Counted from the stretch's first letter, positions 1 to 7,001 are shown. The stretch: DNA of 19,923 bases from Flavobacteriales bacterium (GCA_002862585.1 PKDP01000037.1:1-19923), one strand, 5' to 3'. The notes: generated from the sequence alone by a model not told the origin. Translations and numbers: made by a program.

Positions 1-647
1 CAAAACAAACCTCTCCACACGTTACTTCATTCGTAGAAGCGGACGTTACTACTATTGTAAACTGGAGAAATAGAATTAAAGGGGAATTTAAACAACGTGA
101 AGGACAAAACATCACCTTCACCCCTATATTTATAGAAGCTGTTGCTAAGGCCATTAAGGACTTTCCAATGATAAACGTTTCTGTTGACGGTACCAACATT
201 GTTATCCGCAAAGACATAAACATAGGTATGGCAGCCGCTTTACCATCTGGAAATCTTATTGTGCCAGTCGTAAAAGGTGCAGACCAAATGAATTTAATGG
301 GTATTACCAAAACGGTTAACGATTTAGCCAATAGAGCTAGAAACAACCAATTGAAACCAGACGAGATTCAAGGCGGTACATTTACCCTAACCAATGTAGG
401 CTCTTTTGGCAATGTAATGGGAACACCCATCATAAACCAGCCTCAAGTAGCTATCTTGGCGGTAGGTGCTATAAAGAAGAAACCAGCGGTTATTGAAACC
501 CCACAAGGCGATTTGATAGGAATACGACACATGATGTTCCTTTCCCTATCGTATGACCACAGAGTTGTTGACGGAGCATTAGGCGGTAGCTTTTTACGAA
601 AAGTAGCCGATTATATAGAGCAATTTGACGACAAAACATCTATCTAA
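1..647 (+). CDS. 2-oxo acid dehydrogenase E2 subunit (dihydrolipoamide acyltransferase), C-terminal part
   Basis: This is the catalytic acyltransferase domain of the E2 core of a 2-oxo acid dehydrogenase complex, which moves the acyl group from lipoyl-lysine to CoA in the cytoplasm. The frame is open from base 3, so the gene starts upstream of the window; the lipoyl and E1/E3-binding domains are not visible. The 214 residues in view begin with SPHVTSFVEADVT, typical of the start of the catalytic domain, and include PIFIEAVAKAIKDFP, the LPSGNLIVPVV segment, FTLTNVGSFG and the active-site motif DHRVVDG (bases about 555-575, His at 558-560). The ATG at 168 is internal, because the conserved domain continues upstream of it. 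The substrate (pyruvate, 2-oxoglutarate or branched-chain oxo acids) cannot be settled from this part; it most resembles the E2 that flavobacteria use for branched-chain or general oxo acids. It heads a co-directional set with the exonuclease 9 bases downstream. Confidence 0.95.
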   Translation, partial: KQTSPHVTSFVEADVTTIVNWRNRIKGEFKQREGQNITFTPIFIEAVAKAIKDFPMINVSVDGTNIVIRKDINIGMAAALPSGNLIVPVVKGADQMNLMGITKTVNDLANRARNNQLKPDEIQGGTFTLTNVGSFGNVMGTPIINQPQVAILAVGAIKKKPAVIETPQGDLIGIRHMMFLSLSYDHRVVDGALGGSFLRKVADYIEQFDDKTSI

Positions 648-656
648 AATATCATA

Positions 657-1421
657 ATGGAATTATCATTAAAAAAACCTATTGTTTTCTTTGATTTAGA
701 AACAACAGGCGTAGCTGTTGCTAAAGACAGAATTGTTGAAATATCTGTATTCAAAGTTTACCCCAACGGCAATAAAGAAAGTAAGACTTGGCTGGTTAAT
801 CCTACTATACCTATCCCTTCTGAAACAACAGCCGTACACGGAATTGACGATGCTAAAGTAGCCAACGAACCTACGTTCAAAGAGTTAGCCCATGACATCA
901 AAAATATGATGGAAGGTTGTGACCTTGCTGGATATAATTCTAACCGATTTGATATTCCCCTACTAGCTGAAGAATTCTTGAGAGCCGATGTGGATTTTGA
1001 TATGAAAAAGCATAATGCTGTTGATGTTCAAAACATCTTCCACAAGTTGGAACAACGAACCTTATCGGCAGCATATAAGTTCTATTGTGCTAAAAACTTG
1101 GAAAACGCCCACAGTGCCGAAGCCGATACCATGGCAACCTATGAAATTCTAACCGCTCAATTAGACAAATACGATGAATTAGAAAACGATATTAAATTCC
1201 TAGCTGAATTTTCTACTCGAGGAAACCCTTCTGTAGATATGGCAGGATTTATCGTTTATAACGAGCACAATGAAGAATGCTTTTCATTTGGCAAATACAA
1301 AGGACAAACGGTAGTAAGTGTATTACAGTCAAACCCAGGTTATTTTTCGTGGATACATCAAGCGGATTTTCCACTCTACACCAAAAAGGTATTGACACAA
1401 ATCAAGCTAAGGGATTTCTAG
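657..1421 (+). CDS. DnaQ-like 3'-5' exonuclease with ExoX-like C-terminal domain
   Basis: A 254-residue DEDDh-family 3'-5' exonuclease. The N-terminal exonuclease fold runs from about residue 8 to 170. The metal ligands are visible: D13 and E15 in FFDLETTG, D99 in NSNRFDIPLL, and H152/D157 in the AHSAEADT segment, which gives the DEDDh (His) subtype. Residues about 205-250 (FSFGKYKGQTV, then PGYFSWI) match the small C-terminal module found in exodeoxyribonuclease X-like proteins. It is therefore a stand-alone DNA or RNA processing exonuclease rather than the proofreading subunit fused to PolC; the natural substrate is unknown. The start follows the E2 stop by 9 bases with no clear Shine-Dalgarno, which is normal in this phylum. 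The next gene begins one base after its stop, so translation of the two is probably coupled. Confidence 0.92.
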   Translation: MELSLKKPIVFFDLETTGVAVAKDRIVEISVFKVYPNGNKESKTWLVNPTIPIPSETTAVHGIDDAKVANEPTFKELAHDIKNMMEGCDLAGYNSNRFDIPLLAEEFLRADVDFDMKKHNAVDVQNIFHKLEQRTLSAAYKFYCAKNLENAHSAEADTMATYEILTAQLDKYDELENDIKFLAEFSTRGNPSVDMAGFIVYNEHNEECFSFGKYKGQTVVSVLQSNPGYFSWIHQADFPLYTKKVLTQIKLRDF

Positions 1422-1422
1422 A

Positions 1423-1779
1423 ATGGACGATTCTAGCATTTTATTACACCTTTTACTTGGGCCTTTACTGGTGGTAATTAGCCTAATTTACGTTTTTTTT
1501 CCTCCTAAGAAAGTCAATATGATCTATGGACACAGAACCTCACTGTCCATGAAAAACCAAGATACTTGGGTTGAGGCTAATAAACGTAGTGCTTTAATAA
1601 TGCTTTTAGTCTCTGCACTAACGATTATCGTTCAGTTAATTAGTATCGTTTTCAAAGTCAATCAAGAAACAACTTTACTTTACGCTACCATTTTTCTTGT
1701 AACTGGATTGATAATTGGTATATTAATCGTTGAAAAACAACTGCGGTTTATTTTTGATAAAGACGGCAACAGAAAATAG
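1423..1779 (+). CDS. SdpI/YhfL-type small integral membrane protein
   Basis: A 118-residue membrane protein with three predicted membrane segments at about residues 6-26, 57-77 and 84-103. Between the first two lies the segment YGHRT (35-39), SMKNQDTW (42-49), EAN (51-53), which is the signature of the SdpI family. In Bacillus subtilis SdpI is an immunity protein against the SdpC toxin and a signal receptor, but most family members are uncharacterised. No toxin-like gene is visible nearby, so an immunity role cannot be assumed. The gene begins one base after the exonuclease stop and ends four bases before the next start, consistent with one transcript. Confidence 0.8.
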   Translation: MDDSSILLHLLLGPLLVVISLIYVFFPPKKVNMIYGHRTSLSMKNQDTWVEANKRSALIMLLVSALTIIVQLISIVFKVNQETTLLYATIFLVTGLIIGILIVEKQLRFIFDKDGNRK

Positions 1780-1783
1780 TAAT

Positions 1784-2395
1784 ATGAAAATCATTTGCAT
1801 AGGAAGAAATTACGCTGAACACGCCAAAGAACTGGGAAATGCTACTTCCACAGAGCCTGTATTTTTCCTAAAGCCTGATACAGCCATATCGCCTAAGGGT
1901 CACCCCTTTTTCATTCCAGACTTTACGGATAATGTGCATTATGAAGTGGAGGTAGTCCTTCGAATAAATCGCCTTGGCAAACATATTGAAGAGCGATTTG
2001 CACACAAATACTATAGCGAAATTGGCTTAGGCATTGATTTTACCGCTAGAGATGTACAAGAAGAAGTAAAAGCTAAAGGTTTGCCTTGGGAAAAAGCCAA
2101 AGGCTTTGATGGCTCGGCAGTGATTAGTAGACAATTTATCTCTAAAGACGATTTAAACCTTTCGGATTTGAATTTCTCACTTACTAAAAACGGTGAGACC
2201 GTACAATCTGGTAATACAAAGGATATGCTCTTTCATTTTGACAGCATCATCGCTTACATTTCACAATTCTATACCCTAAAAATTGGGGACTTAATCTATA
2301 CTGGCACACCATCTGGCGTAGGTCCTGTAAAAAGTGGCGATACACTAGAAGGATTTATAGAAGATGATAAGATGTTCAGAGTGAACGTTAAATAA
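1784..2395 (+). CDS. Fumarylacetoacetate hydrolase family protein (FAHD1-like acylpyruvate hydrolase)
   Basis: A 203-residue single-domain FAH-fold enzyme. I place the start at 1784 (MKIICIGRNY), four bases after the SdpI stop. An in-frame ATG at 1730 would add 18 residues inside the upstream gene that do not resemble the family. The conserved metal ligands are visible as E54 and E56 in HYEVEVVLRI and D85 in GLGIDFTARD; the active-site region continues with PWEKAKGFDGS (101-111) and ends with the family signature TGTPSGVGP (173-181). Short members of this family hydrolyse acylpyruvates or decarboxylate oxaloacetate, and some act in degradation of aromatic compounds. Lacking neighbouring catabolic genes, the FAHD1-like acylpyruvase/oxaloacetate decarboxylase role is the more likely one; this is inference. 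The stop lies two bases from the stop of the convergent protease gene. Confidence 0.9.
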   Translation: MKIICIGRNYAEHAKELGNATSTEPVFFLKPDTAISPKGHPFFIPDFTDNVHYEVEVVLRINRLGKHIEERFAHKYYSEIGLGIDFTARDVQEEVKAKGLPWEKAKGFDGSAVISRQFISKDDLNLSDLNFSLTKNGETVQSGNTKDMLFHFDSIIAYISQFYTLKIGDLIYTGTPSGVGPVKSGDTLEGFIEDDKMFRVNVK

Positions 2396-2397
2396 AC

Positions 2398-4011
2398 TTA
2401 TTGAATAACGCTTAAGCGTTCTACAAGTGTAGTATCTCCCGCTTTAACTTCAACCACATAAACCCCACTTTTCAGAGAAGGTAAATCAATGCCAATTCGT
2501 GAGTATGTCCATGGCATTTCGCCCTTTACCACTACTTTCCCTTGTAAGTCGATAACTCTATAGCTGATTTCACTTTCATTAGCTGAATAGACATATACCC
2601 TAGTATCCGAATAAGCAGGGTTTGGATACACTTCTAAAGTTGGTGTACTTACATCCTCTACATCTAGTAATAAAGCATTTGCTAAGGCGTAATTGGGAAT
2701 ACCAAAGCCTAACTGCTCATCAGGGTATTCGTACAAATGTGCACTTTGGATAATGGCATTAATGATTTGCATATTGCTTTTATCGTAATGGGCTTGCCAC
2801 AAACAAGCCGTTATCCCTGCAATGACTGGTGAGGAAAAGGACGTTCCATTACTCGTTGCAATGGTATTGGACTGCGTAATTATGGCTGTATTGCCTCCTT
2901 GTGCCGAAACGCTAGGCTTTACTCTACCATCAGATGTTGGACCATAAGACGAAAAGGAAGACACCTCTCGCATGGCATTGACCGAGCCTACACTTAAAAT
3001 ACTATCTGCATCTGAAGGAGCACCAATGTATTTCCAATTGCTATTGCCAGAGTTGCCGGCTGAATTGCACACAATTATTCCCTTACGGCTGGCTAAAGTA
3101 GCTGCTCGTGATATAATGGTTGTTTTACCGTCCATATCCGCATAAGAATGGTCGTGCCAAGGGTAATCAAAAGTGGTATATCCTAGAGAGGAATTGATAA
3201 TATCTGCCCCTACACTATCGGCAAATTCAGCGGCTACTACCCAATTATATTCTTCTATTAAGGTTTCAGAACTTACATCTTCCGTACGCAAGAGCCAATA
3301 ACTGGCTTTGGGAGCTGTTCCTAAAAACTCACCTTCAAGATAGCCTCCCATGGTTGACAGTACAGACATACCGTGGTAATTGTCTTCATAAACAGAAAAC
3401 TCTCTGTCCACATAATCCCAAGTGCCCAATATCTGATTGTTAGCGTGCAAATGGCTAAAGGCATCAATAGTGTTCGCATTTTTAAAACCAGAATCAAAGA
3501 CCGCAATGTGCATGCCTTGCCCTTGATATCCTTGAGCGTGTAGAGAAATTCCACCAATCATTTCAATTTGATTTTTGGCTGCAGCGTGAGTGTTTTCATC
3601 AATAACAATACCATCGAATTTAGAAGCATAACGACTTGACGTATCCACAGCAAAATAACCCAAGGTGTCTAAACGCTGCATAAAGTTCATTTGCAGTAAG
3701 GAATCAATAGCATTAGTGCTTGACTGTAAAGCAATTACGCCATTGAACCACTTGCTTCTATTTAGTATCTCAAAATTGAGATTTTTAAGGGTTGTGAGAT
3801 AGTCTGAAGAGATGGGATAATCGGTATAATCAATGGGGATGTTTTGCTTTTCTCGTCTGGCTATGGAACGTTCTGAGAGTAAATCCGAAGCGGAATAAGT
3901 GCTATTAGTAATGCTTCCTTTATCGCTAAATCCAATCCACAATTTATAGCCTATACCCTCTTGTGACCAAGATAAAAGGGGTAAGAAAAGTAAGGCTAGT
4001 AATACTCTCAT
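2398..4011 (-). CDS. Secreted S8 family serine protease with type IX secretion C-terminal domain
   Basis: A 537-residue exported subtilase. A hydrophobic signal peptide spans residues 1-16 (cleavage likely near SWS/QEG). Residues about 20-150 form a prodomain-like region. The peptidase domain at about 160-445 carries the catalytic triad D173 (AVFDSGF), H213 (NYHGMSV) and S391 (NGTSFSSPVIAG), with the oxyanion Asn in NSAGNSG (N320). Residues about 455-537 start with VYPNPA and end in GVYVVEV...ERLSVIQ, the pattern of a type A T9SS sorting domain. The product should cross the outer membrane by the Por machinery and be released or anchored on the surface; its substrate is unknown. The start overlaps the mnmA stop by four bases (ATGA), implying translational coupling. 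A 14-bp perfect palindrome lies in the last codons. Confidence 0.93.
   Translation of the reverse strand: MRVLLALLFLPLLSWSQEGIGYKLWIGFSDKGSITNSTYSASDLLSERSIARREKQNIPIDYTDYPISSDYLTTLKNLNFEILNRSKWFNGVIALQSSTNAIDSLLQMNFMQRLDTLGYFAVDTSSRYASKFDGIVIDENTHAAAKNQIEMIGGISLHAQGYQGQGMHIAVFDSGFKNANTIDAFSHLHANNQILGTWDYVDREFSVYEDNYHGMSVLSTMGGYLEGEFLGTAPKASYWLLRTEDVSSETLIEEYNWVVAAEFADSVGADIINSSLGYTTFDYPWHDHSYADMDGKTTIISRAATLASRKGIIVCNSAGNSGNSNWKYIGAPSDADSILSVGSVNAMREVSSFSSYGPTSDGRVKPSVSAQGGNTAIITQSNTIATSNGTSFSSPVIAGITACLWQAHYDKSNMQIINAIIQSAHLYEYPDEQLGFGIPNYALANALLLDVEDVSTPTLEVYPNPAYSDTRVYVYSANESEISYRVIDLQGKVVVKGEMPWTYSRIGIDLPSLKSGVYVVEVKAGDTTLVERLSVIQ
2407..2420. repeat. 14-bp perfect palindrome at the end of the protease gene
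   Basis: AACGCTTAAGCGTT is fully self-complementary and lies 11 bases past the stop of the plus-strand FAH gene, inside the last codons of the minus-strand protease. As RNA it could form a 5-bp stem with a TTAA loop. No U-run follows on the plus strand and only a broken one on the minus strand, so a terminator role is possible but not shown. Confidence 0.4.
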
Positions 4012-5096
4012 TTTTTAGCAATAAATCCGCCTCCAACAACATCATTGCCTTCGTAGAAGACAGCAGATTGTCCGGGTGCTATACCTTCTACTTTTTTGTG
4101 GAAAAGTACTTTAACTTCATTATCGTCCATACTTAGGGTTGACATTTCCCCTTGGTGCTTGTACCTCACCTTGGTTAAAGACTGCATATCTTGTGGAATG
4201 TGGTCGTATTTCACAAAATTGATGTCTTTAACGTACATCTCTTGCTTGTTCAAATCCTCTTTATAACCAATCACCACTTCATTAGTGTCTTGCTTTATCT
4301 CAATAACGTATGAAGCTTCTAGGCCAAAGGAAACACCTAGTTTTCGTTGACCTATGGTATAAAAGGGATAACCATCGTGCTGACCGAGTACTTCGCCTTT
4401 GGTATTGACGAAATTACCCCCTTTAACGCGTTCTTCTAAACCGTCAACTCTTCGCTTCAAAAAGCCTCTGTAATCGTTATCAGGAATGAAGCAAATCTCA
4501 CAACTCTCTGGCTTCTTTGCCAATTCCTCATAGCCTCTGTCAATCGCCATTTGCTTAATGTCTTCTTTGTGGTACTTACCCATAGGAAAGATGGTTCTGC
4601 TCAGACAGGCTTGAGATAAACCCCACAACACATAAGATTGGTCTTTCCATTCGTCCAAACCTTTGGAAACCACATAGCGGCCATTTTCTTCTCTGACCTG
4701 AGCATAATGCCCGGTGGCAATGTATTTACACCCCAATTGATCGGCACGTTTGAGTAAGGCTTCCCATTTGATGTGGGTATTGCACAAAACGCAAGGGTTT
4801 GGCGTACGTCCGGCAATGTATTCGTCTACAAAGTTATCAATGATGTAATCGCCAAACTCATCGCGAATATCAAGTATAATATGGGGAAATCCACAGTCCA
4901 CAGCCAACTGACGGGCATCGTTGATGGAATCCAGACTGCAACAGCCTGTTTCTTTATTAGAGCCGCCAGAATTGACATAATCCCATGTTTTCATGGTAAT
5001 GCCTACCACTTCATAGCCTTCTTCATGAAGCATCAGAGCCGTAACGGTACTGTCTATACCACCACTCATTGCTACCAGTACCTTTCCTTTACTCAT
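4008..5096 (-). CDS. mnmA: tRNA-specific 2-thiouridylase MnmA
   Basis: A 362-residue cytoplasmic enzyme that adds sulfur to C2 of the wobble uridine (U34) in tRNA-Lys, tRNA-Glu and tRNA-Gln. The ATP-binding PP-loop is SGGIDS at residues 11-16 (usually SGGVDS). GRTPNPCVLCN (96-106) holds the catalytic cysteine, C105 by position relative to E. coli C102, and PESCEICFIP (196-205) holds its partner C202. An extra Cys three residues before the catalytic one (C102) makes a CxxC here. GHYA (129-132) and KDQSYVLWGL (151-160) are also family-typical, and the C-terminal beta-barrel ends with PGQSAVFYEG. Length is normal. It sits between a MORN-repeat gene (8-bp overlap upstream) and the protease gene (4-bp overlap downstream). 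Confidence 0.97.
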   Translation of the reverse strand: MSKGKVLVAMSGGIDSTVTALMLHEEGYEVVGITMKTWDYVNSGGSNKETGCCSLDSINDARQLAVDCGFPHIILDIRDEFGDYIIDNFVDEYIAGRTPNPCVLCNTHIKWEALLKRADQLGCKYIATGHYAQVREENGRYVVSKGLDEWKDQSYVLWGLSQACLSRTIFPMGKYHKEDIKQMAIDRGYEELAKKPESCEICFIPDNDYRGFLKRRVDGLEERVKGGNFVNTKGEVLGQHDGYPFYTIGQRKLGVSFGLEASYVIEIKQDTNEVVIGYKEDLNKQEMYVKDINFVKYDHIPQDMQSLTKVRYKHQGEMSTLSMDDNEVKVLFHKKVEGIAPGQSAVFYEGNDVVGGGFIAKK

Positions 5097-5766
5097 TGTT
5101 TTCTTGTGTTTGAGCTATGCCGTTTTCGTAATCTATCTTGTAATCAAAAGAGCCATCGCTTTTGTAATACTTCCATATGCCTTCTTTAAGGTCATTGAGG
5201 TATTTGCCTTCGTAGGTCTTTACCCCTGCCGAATTGTAAAGTATGTATTCCCCTTCTAGCTTTCCATTGGCATAATTGGAGACTAGTTTCAGTTTGCCGT
5301 TTCTATAATATTGGGTGTTTTCTCCTTCTTTTTTTCCCTCTGTGTAATTGGACGACTCTAGCAGTTTGCTATCAAAATAATAGGCTTTTGTTTCGCCATT
5401 TAATTTGCCAACTTTGAAGTTTTCATCGCGGATTAGCTTACCGTTTTGGTCGTAATACTTCCAGAGCTGTACCTTTTCCTCATTCTCATAAACCCCTACT
5501 GCGCTTACCTTTTCGTTAGGGTGGTACAAACGAGCCGCCGCCGAACTGCCTTTGTTGAAGTACTCCAAATTGGCTTTTAAAATACCACGCTCGGTGTAGT
5601 ACAAAAATATACCTGTAGGGACATCGTTAACAAAAGTACCCTCGTAACGCAGATTGCCGTTATCGTGCTTTTGGGTCCACTTCCCTTGCTTTCTGCCCAA
5701 TTCGTCAGTGCTGTTCTGTGCAAATGTAATAGCAGACAGGAATAAAAAGAATATGATTTTATACAT
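5089..5766 (-). CDS. Exported MORN-type repeat protein (YwqK-like)
   Basis: A 225-residue protein with a signal peptide at residues 1-17 (MYKIIFFLFL..FAQ). The rest is a string of imperfect repeats of about 20-25 residues of the form GxW-x-YY-x-NGKL-x(5)-Y-x-NGKxxGE, for example at LWKYYDQNGKL, NTQYYRNGKL and IWKYYKSDGS. These are MORN/YwqK-type repeats, which make an elongated beta-strand ladder. Databases often label such proteins 'toxin-antitoxin system YwqK family antitoxin', but nothing here supports an antitoxin role. The molecular function is unknown; a periplasmic or surface binding role is a guess. It is the first gene before mnmA, with an 8-bp overlap. A Bacteroidota promoter lies directly before the start codon, with the -7 box only four bases away. 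Confidence 0.85.
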   Translation of the reverse strand: MYKIIFFLFLSAITFAQNSTDELGRKQGKWTQKHDNGNLRYEGTFVNDVPTGIFLYYTERGILKANLEYFNKGSSAAARLYHPNEKVSAVGVYENEEKVQLWKYYDQNGKLIRDENFKVGKLNGETKAYYFDSKLLESSNYTEGKKEGENTQYYRNGKLKLVSNYANGKLEGEYILYNSAGVKTYEGKYLNDLKEGIWKYYKSDGSFDYKIDYENGIAQTQENNE

Positions 5767-5770
5767 AGTG

Positions 5771-5801
5771 CAAAACTACTAAGAATATAGTGTATTCTAA
5801 A
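5771..5801 (-). promoter_or_regulatory. Bacteroidota-type promoter for the MORN-mnmA-protease operon
   Basis: Read on the minus strand, TAGTTTTG (5778-5771) is an exact match to the Bacteroidota -7 consensus TAnnTTTG. Nineteen bases upstream lies TTTA (5801-5798), one mismatch from the -33 TTTG, at the expected spacing. The ATG begins only four bases after the box, so the transcript should start at or next to the start codon. Confidence 0.6.
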
Positions 5802-6063
5802 ACCTTCTTTTTTTTTAGAAAAATTGTAGTGGAAAGGATTAATTTTTTGAGGTGTGTGAAGTGTGATTGGATACTGAAAATATTTCTAGTAAGAGCGAGA
5901 GGTCGCTTGCGGGTGCAACTAACGGTTCTATAAGAATAGTAGCGGATTATAAGGTAACTTACAGGAAGTTTATTTGTTGCTTTCATTAAGACTGGATAGT
6001 TTTTTAATTTCCAAAAGGTAGAGAAATTTATTTCAGGTCTTAGTTTTTAATGTTGGGTAACAC

Positions 6064-6090
6064 TTGGATTTACGCAATGCGAAAATCCAA
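6064..6090. repeat. Strong intergenic hairpin (11 bp with one mismatch)
   Basis: TTGGATTT (6064-6071) pairs with AAATCCAA (6083-6090); after one A-A mismatch, CGC (6073-6075) pairs with GCG (6079-6081) across a three-base AAT loop. No T-run follows on either strand, so it is not a standard terminator. It could be a dispersed palindromic repeat, an operator, or the structured part of an RNA. Confidence 0.55.
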
Positions 6091-6150
6091 ACTTTAAAGG
6101 GTGATACTTATTAGTCATTTTTTCATCACATCTGCCCTGTTGTTTAGTGC

Positions 6151-6167
6151 GTACCACAAGGTGGTAC
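6151..6167. repeat. 7-bp perfect inverted repeat with 3-base spacer
   Basis: GTACCAC (6151-6157), spacer AAG, GTGGTAC (6161-6167). It sits directly beyond the tRNA terminator as read on the minus strand. It could be a dyad operator or a second hairpin backing up termination. There is no T-run right after it. Confidence 0.45.
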
Positions 6168-6171
6168 ATAA

Positions 6172-6207
6172 AAAATCCCCAAGAACAGAAATTGTCAAGG
6201 GGATTTT
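6172..6207 (-). terminator. Rho-independent terminator downstream of tRNA-Arg
   Basis: The nine bases at 6199-6207 (GGGGATTTT) are complementary to 6172-6180 (AAAATCCCC), giving a 9-bp stem with an 18-base loop. On the minus strand the second arm runs into a TTTTT tract at 6175-6171, the expected layout for intrinsic termination nine bases after the tRNA 3' end. Confidence 0.75.
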
Positions 6208-6215
6208 AAAATGTG

Positions 6216-6289
6216 TGAACTCGGAGGGAGTCGAACCCCCAACCTCTAGAGCCGTAATCTAGTGCACTATCCAGTTATGCTACGAGTCC
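6216..6289 (-). tRNA. tRNA-Arg, anticodon ACG
   Basis: Read on the minus strand, this is a 74-base cloverleaf. Acceptor GGACTCG pairs with CGAGTTC (one G-T pair), the discriminator is A and CCA is not encoded. The anticodon stem CTAGA/TCTAG encloses loop TTACGGC, which gives anticodon ACG for arginine CGU codons (read more broadly if A34 is deaminated to inosine by TadA). The T arm is GGGGG-TTCGACT-CCCTC. It has its own promoter upstream and terminator downstream, so it is probably an independent unit, although it lies on the same strand 55 bases after plsY. Confidence 0.95.
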
Positions 6290-6300
6290 AAATTCGTTTG

Positions 6301-6330
6301 CAAATATAAAGAGCTATTCGAATAACTAAA
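6301..6330 (-). promoter_or_regulatory. Bacteroidota-type promoter for tRNA-Arg
   Basis: On the minus strand TATATTTG (6308-6301) fits the -7 consensus TAnnTTTG exactly, and TTTA (6330-6327) lies 18 bases upstream as a weak -33 element. The box ends 11 bases before the mature tRNA 5' end, leaving a short leader for RNase P. The spacer contains a 10-bp palindrome TATTCGAATA (6315-6324). Confidence 0.6.
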
Positions 6331-6344
6331 GAAAAAAAGTCAAA

Positions 6345-6974
6345 TTATTTCTTCTTCCTCAGTTTAACCTTGTTTTCATCGCCCCTTACCAATCGCTCAA
6401 TGTTTCTTTGGTGGGTAGCAATAAGCAATACTGGCACAAAAATGGCGAATATCATCATGGTTGGCACCACATGTTCCGAGAGGTAATACACTCCAAAAGG
6501 AAAGAATAAACCCGCAAAAATGGATGAGAGAGAAACGTATTTGGAAAATATTAAGGTGATCACGAATACGATAATGGAAATAAGGGCAGCTTCTGGAAAT
6601 ACGCCTATCATAAAGCCCAATAAAGTGGCTACCCCTTTACCCCCTCTAAAACCGGCATAAACAGGAAAAACATGCCCTAATACGGCAGCAATACCAAAAG
6701 CCAATTGTAAGTTAATGTAAATCTCTGTTGATGGAACATAAGAGGTAAACCAAACCAAGTCCACCGCCAAGAAGCCTTTGAACACATCCAATAACAAGAC
6801 AGGAATACCGGCTTTTTTGCCCAATACTCTAAAGGTATTGGTCGCGCCGGCATTTCCACTGCCGTATTCTCTTACGTCTATGCCTTTTAACACCTTCCCT
6901 GCTATTACACTGAATGGAATGGCACCTATGAGGTATGCCAAAAGCAGCAAAAGAATGTTTGTTGTTGTTAACAT
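6345..6974 (-). CDS. plsY: Glycerol-3-phosphate acyltransferase PlsY
   Basis: A 209-residue integral membrane enzyme that transfers an acyl group from acyl-phosphate to sn-glycerol-3-phosphate, making lysophosphatidic acid, the first step of phospholipid synthesis. The three PlsY cytoplasmic motifs are clear: GSGNAGATN (38-46), GFRGGKGVAT (108-117, the phosphate-binding glycine-rich loop) and the final HQRNIERLVRGDENK (188-202). Five or so membrane helices are visible, starting at residues 5-25. Length is typical. It is the last gene of the minus-strand block, 27 bases after the stop of the giant exported protein gene. Its partner PlsX is not in the window. Confidence 0.96.
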   Translation of the reverse strand: MLTTTNILLLLLAYLIGAIPFSVIAGKVLKGIDVREYGSGNAGATNTFRVLGKKAGIPVLLLDVFKGFLAVDLVWFTSYVPSTEIYINLQLAFGIAAVLGHVFPVYAGFRGGKGVATLLGFMIGVFPEAALISIIVFVITLIFSKYVSLSSIFAGLFFPFGVYYLSEHVVPTMMIFAIFVPVLLIATHQRNIERLVRGDENKVKLRKKK

Positions 6975-7001
6975 GGTCGGCTAAAATACAAAGTTTGATT
7001 A

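Larger units (their letters stand above)
5802..6171. other. Long non-coding gap with inverted repeats
   Basis: I see no convincing gene in these 370 bases. A possible 75-codon reading frame on the minus strand (5759-5986) has poor composition and no recognisable features. The stretch holds a 5-bp stem with GAGG loop at 5894-5907, a strong hairpin at 6064-6090 and a 7-bp inverted repeat at 6151-6167, listed separately. Part of it (about 5891-5950, with GGTGCAACTAACGG) has the feel of the dispersed intergenic repeats seen in Bacteroidota genomes; that is an impression from memory, not a match I can verify. Confidence 0.4.

Noticed and set aside
1423..1779. SdpI-like protein as part of a toxin-immunity system
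   Set aside because: No toxin or small secreted peptide gene is visible beside it; its neighbours are housekeeping enzymes.
1730..1783. Upstream ATG start for the FAH-family gene
   Set aside because: The extra 18 residues overlap the SdpI gene and do not resemble the family; the ATG at 1784 gives the canonical N-terminus.
4773..5189. 138-codon plus-strand reading frame opposite mnmA
   Set aside because: It lies antisense to a clear mnmA and its translation has no recognisable features.
5089..5766. MORN/YwqK-like protein as an antitoxin
   Set aside because: It has a signal peptide and no toxin partner; the database label alone is weak evidence.
5759..5986. 75-codon minus-strand reading frame in the gap upstream of the MORN-repeat gene
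   Set aside because: Residue composition is unlike a real protein, no motif is seen, and it runs through the promoter and inverted repeats.
6053..6059. GTTGGGT as an integron attC end
   Set aside because: No matching RYYYAAC partner at a suitable distance, no cassette-like gene and no integrase; a 7-base match is expected by chance.
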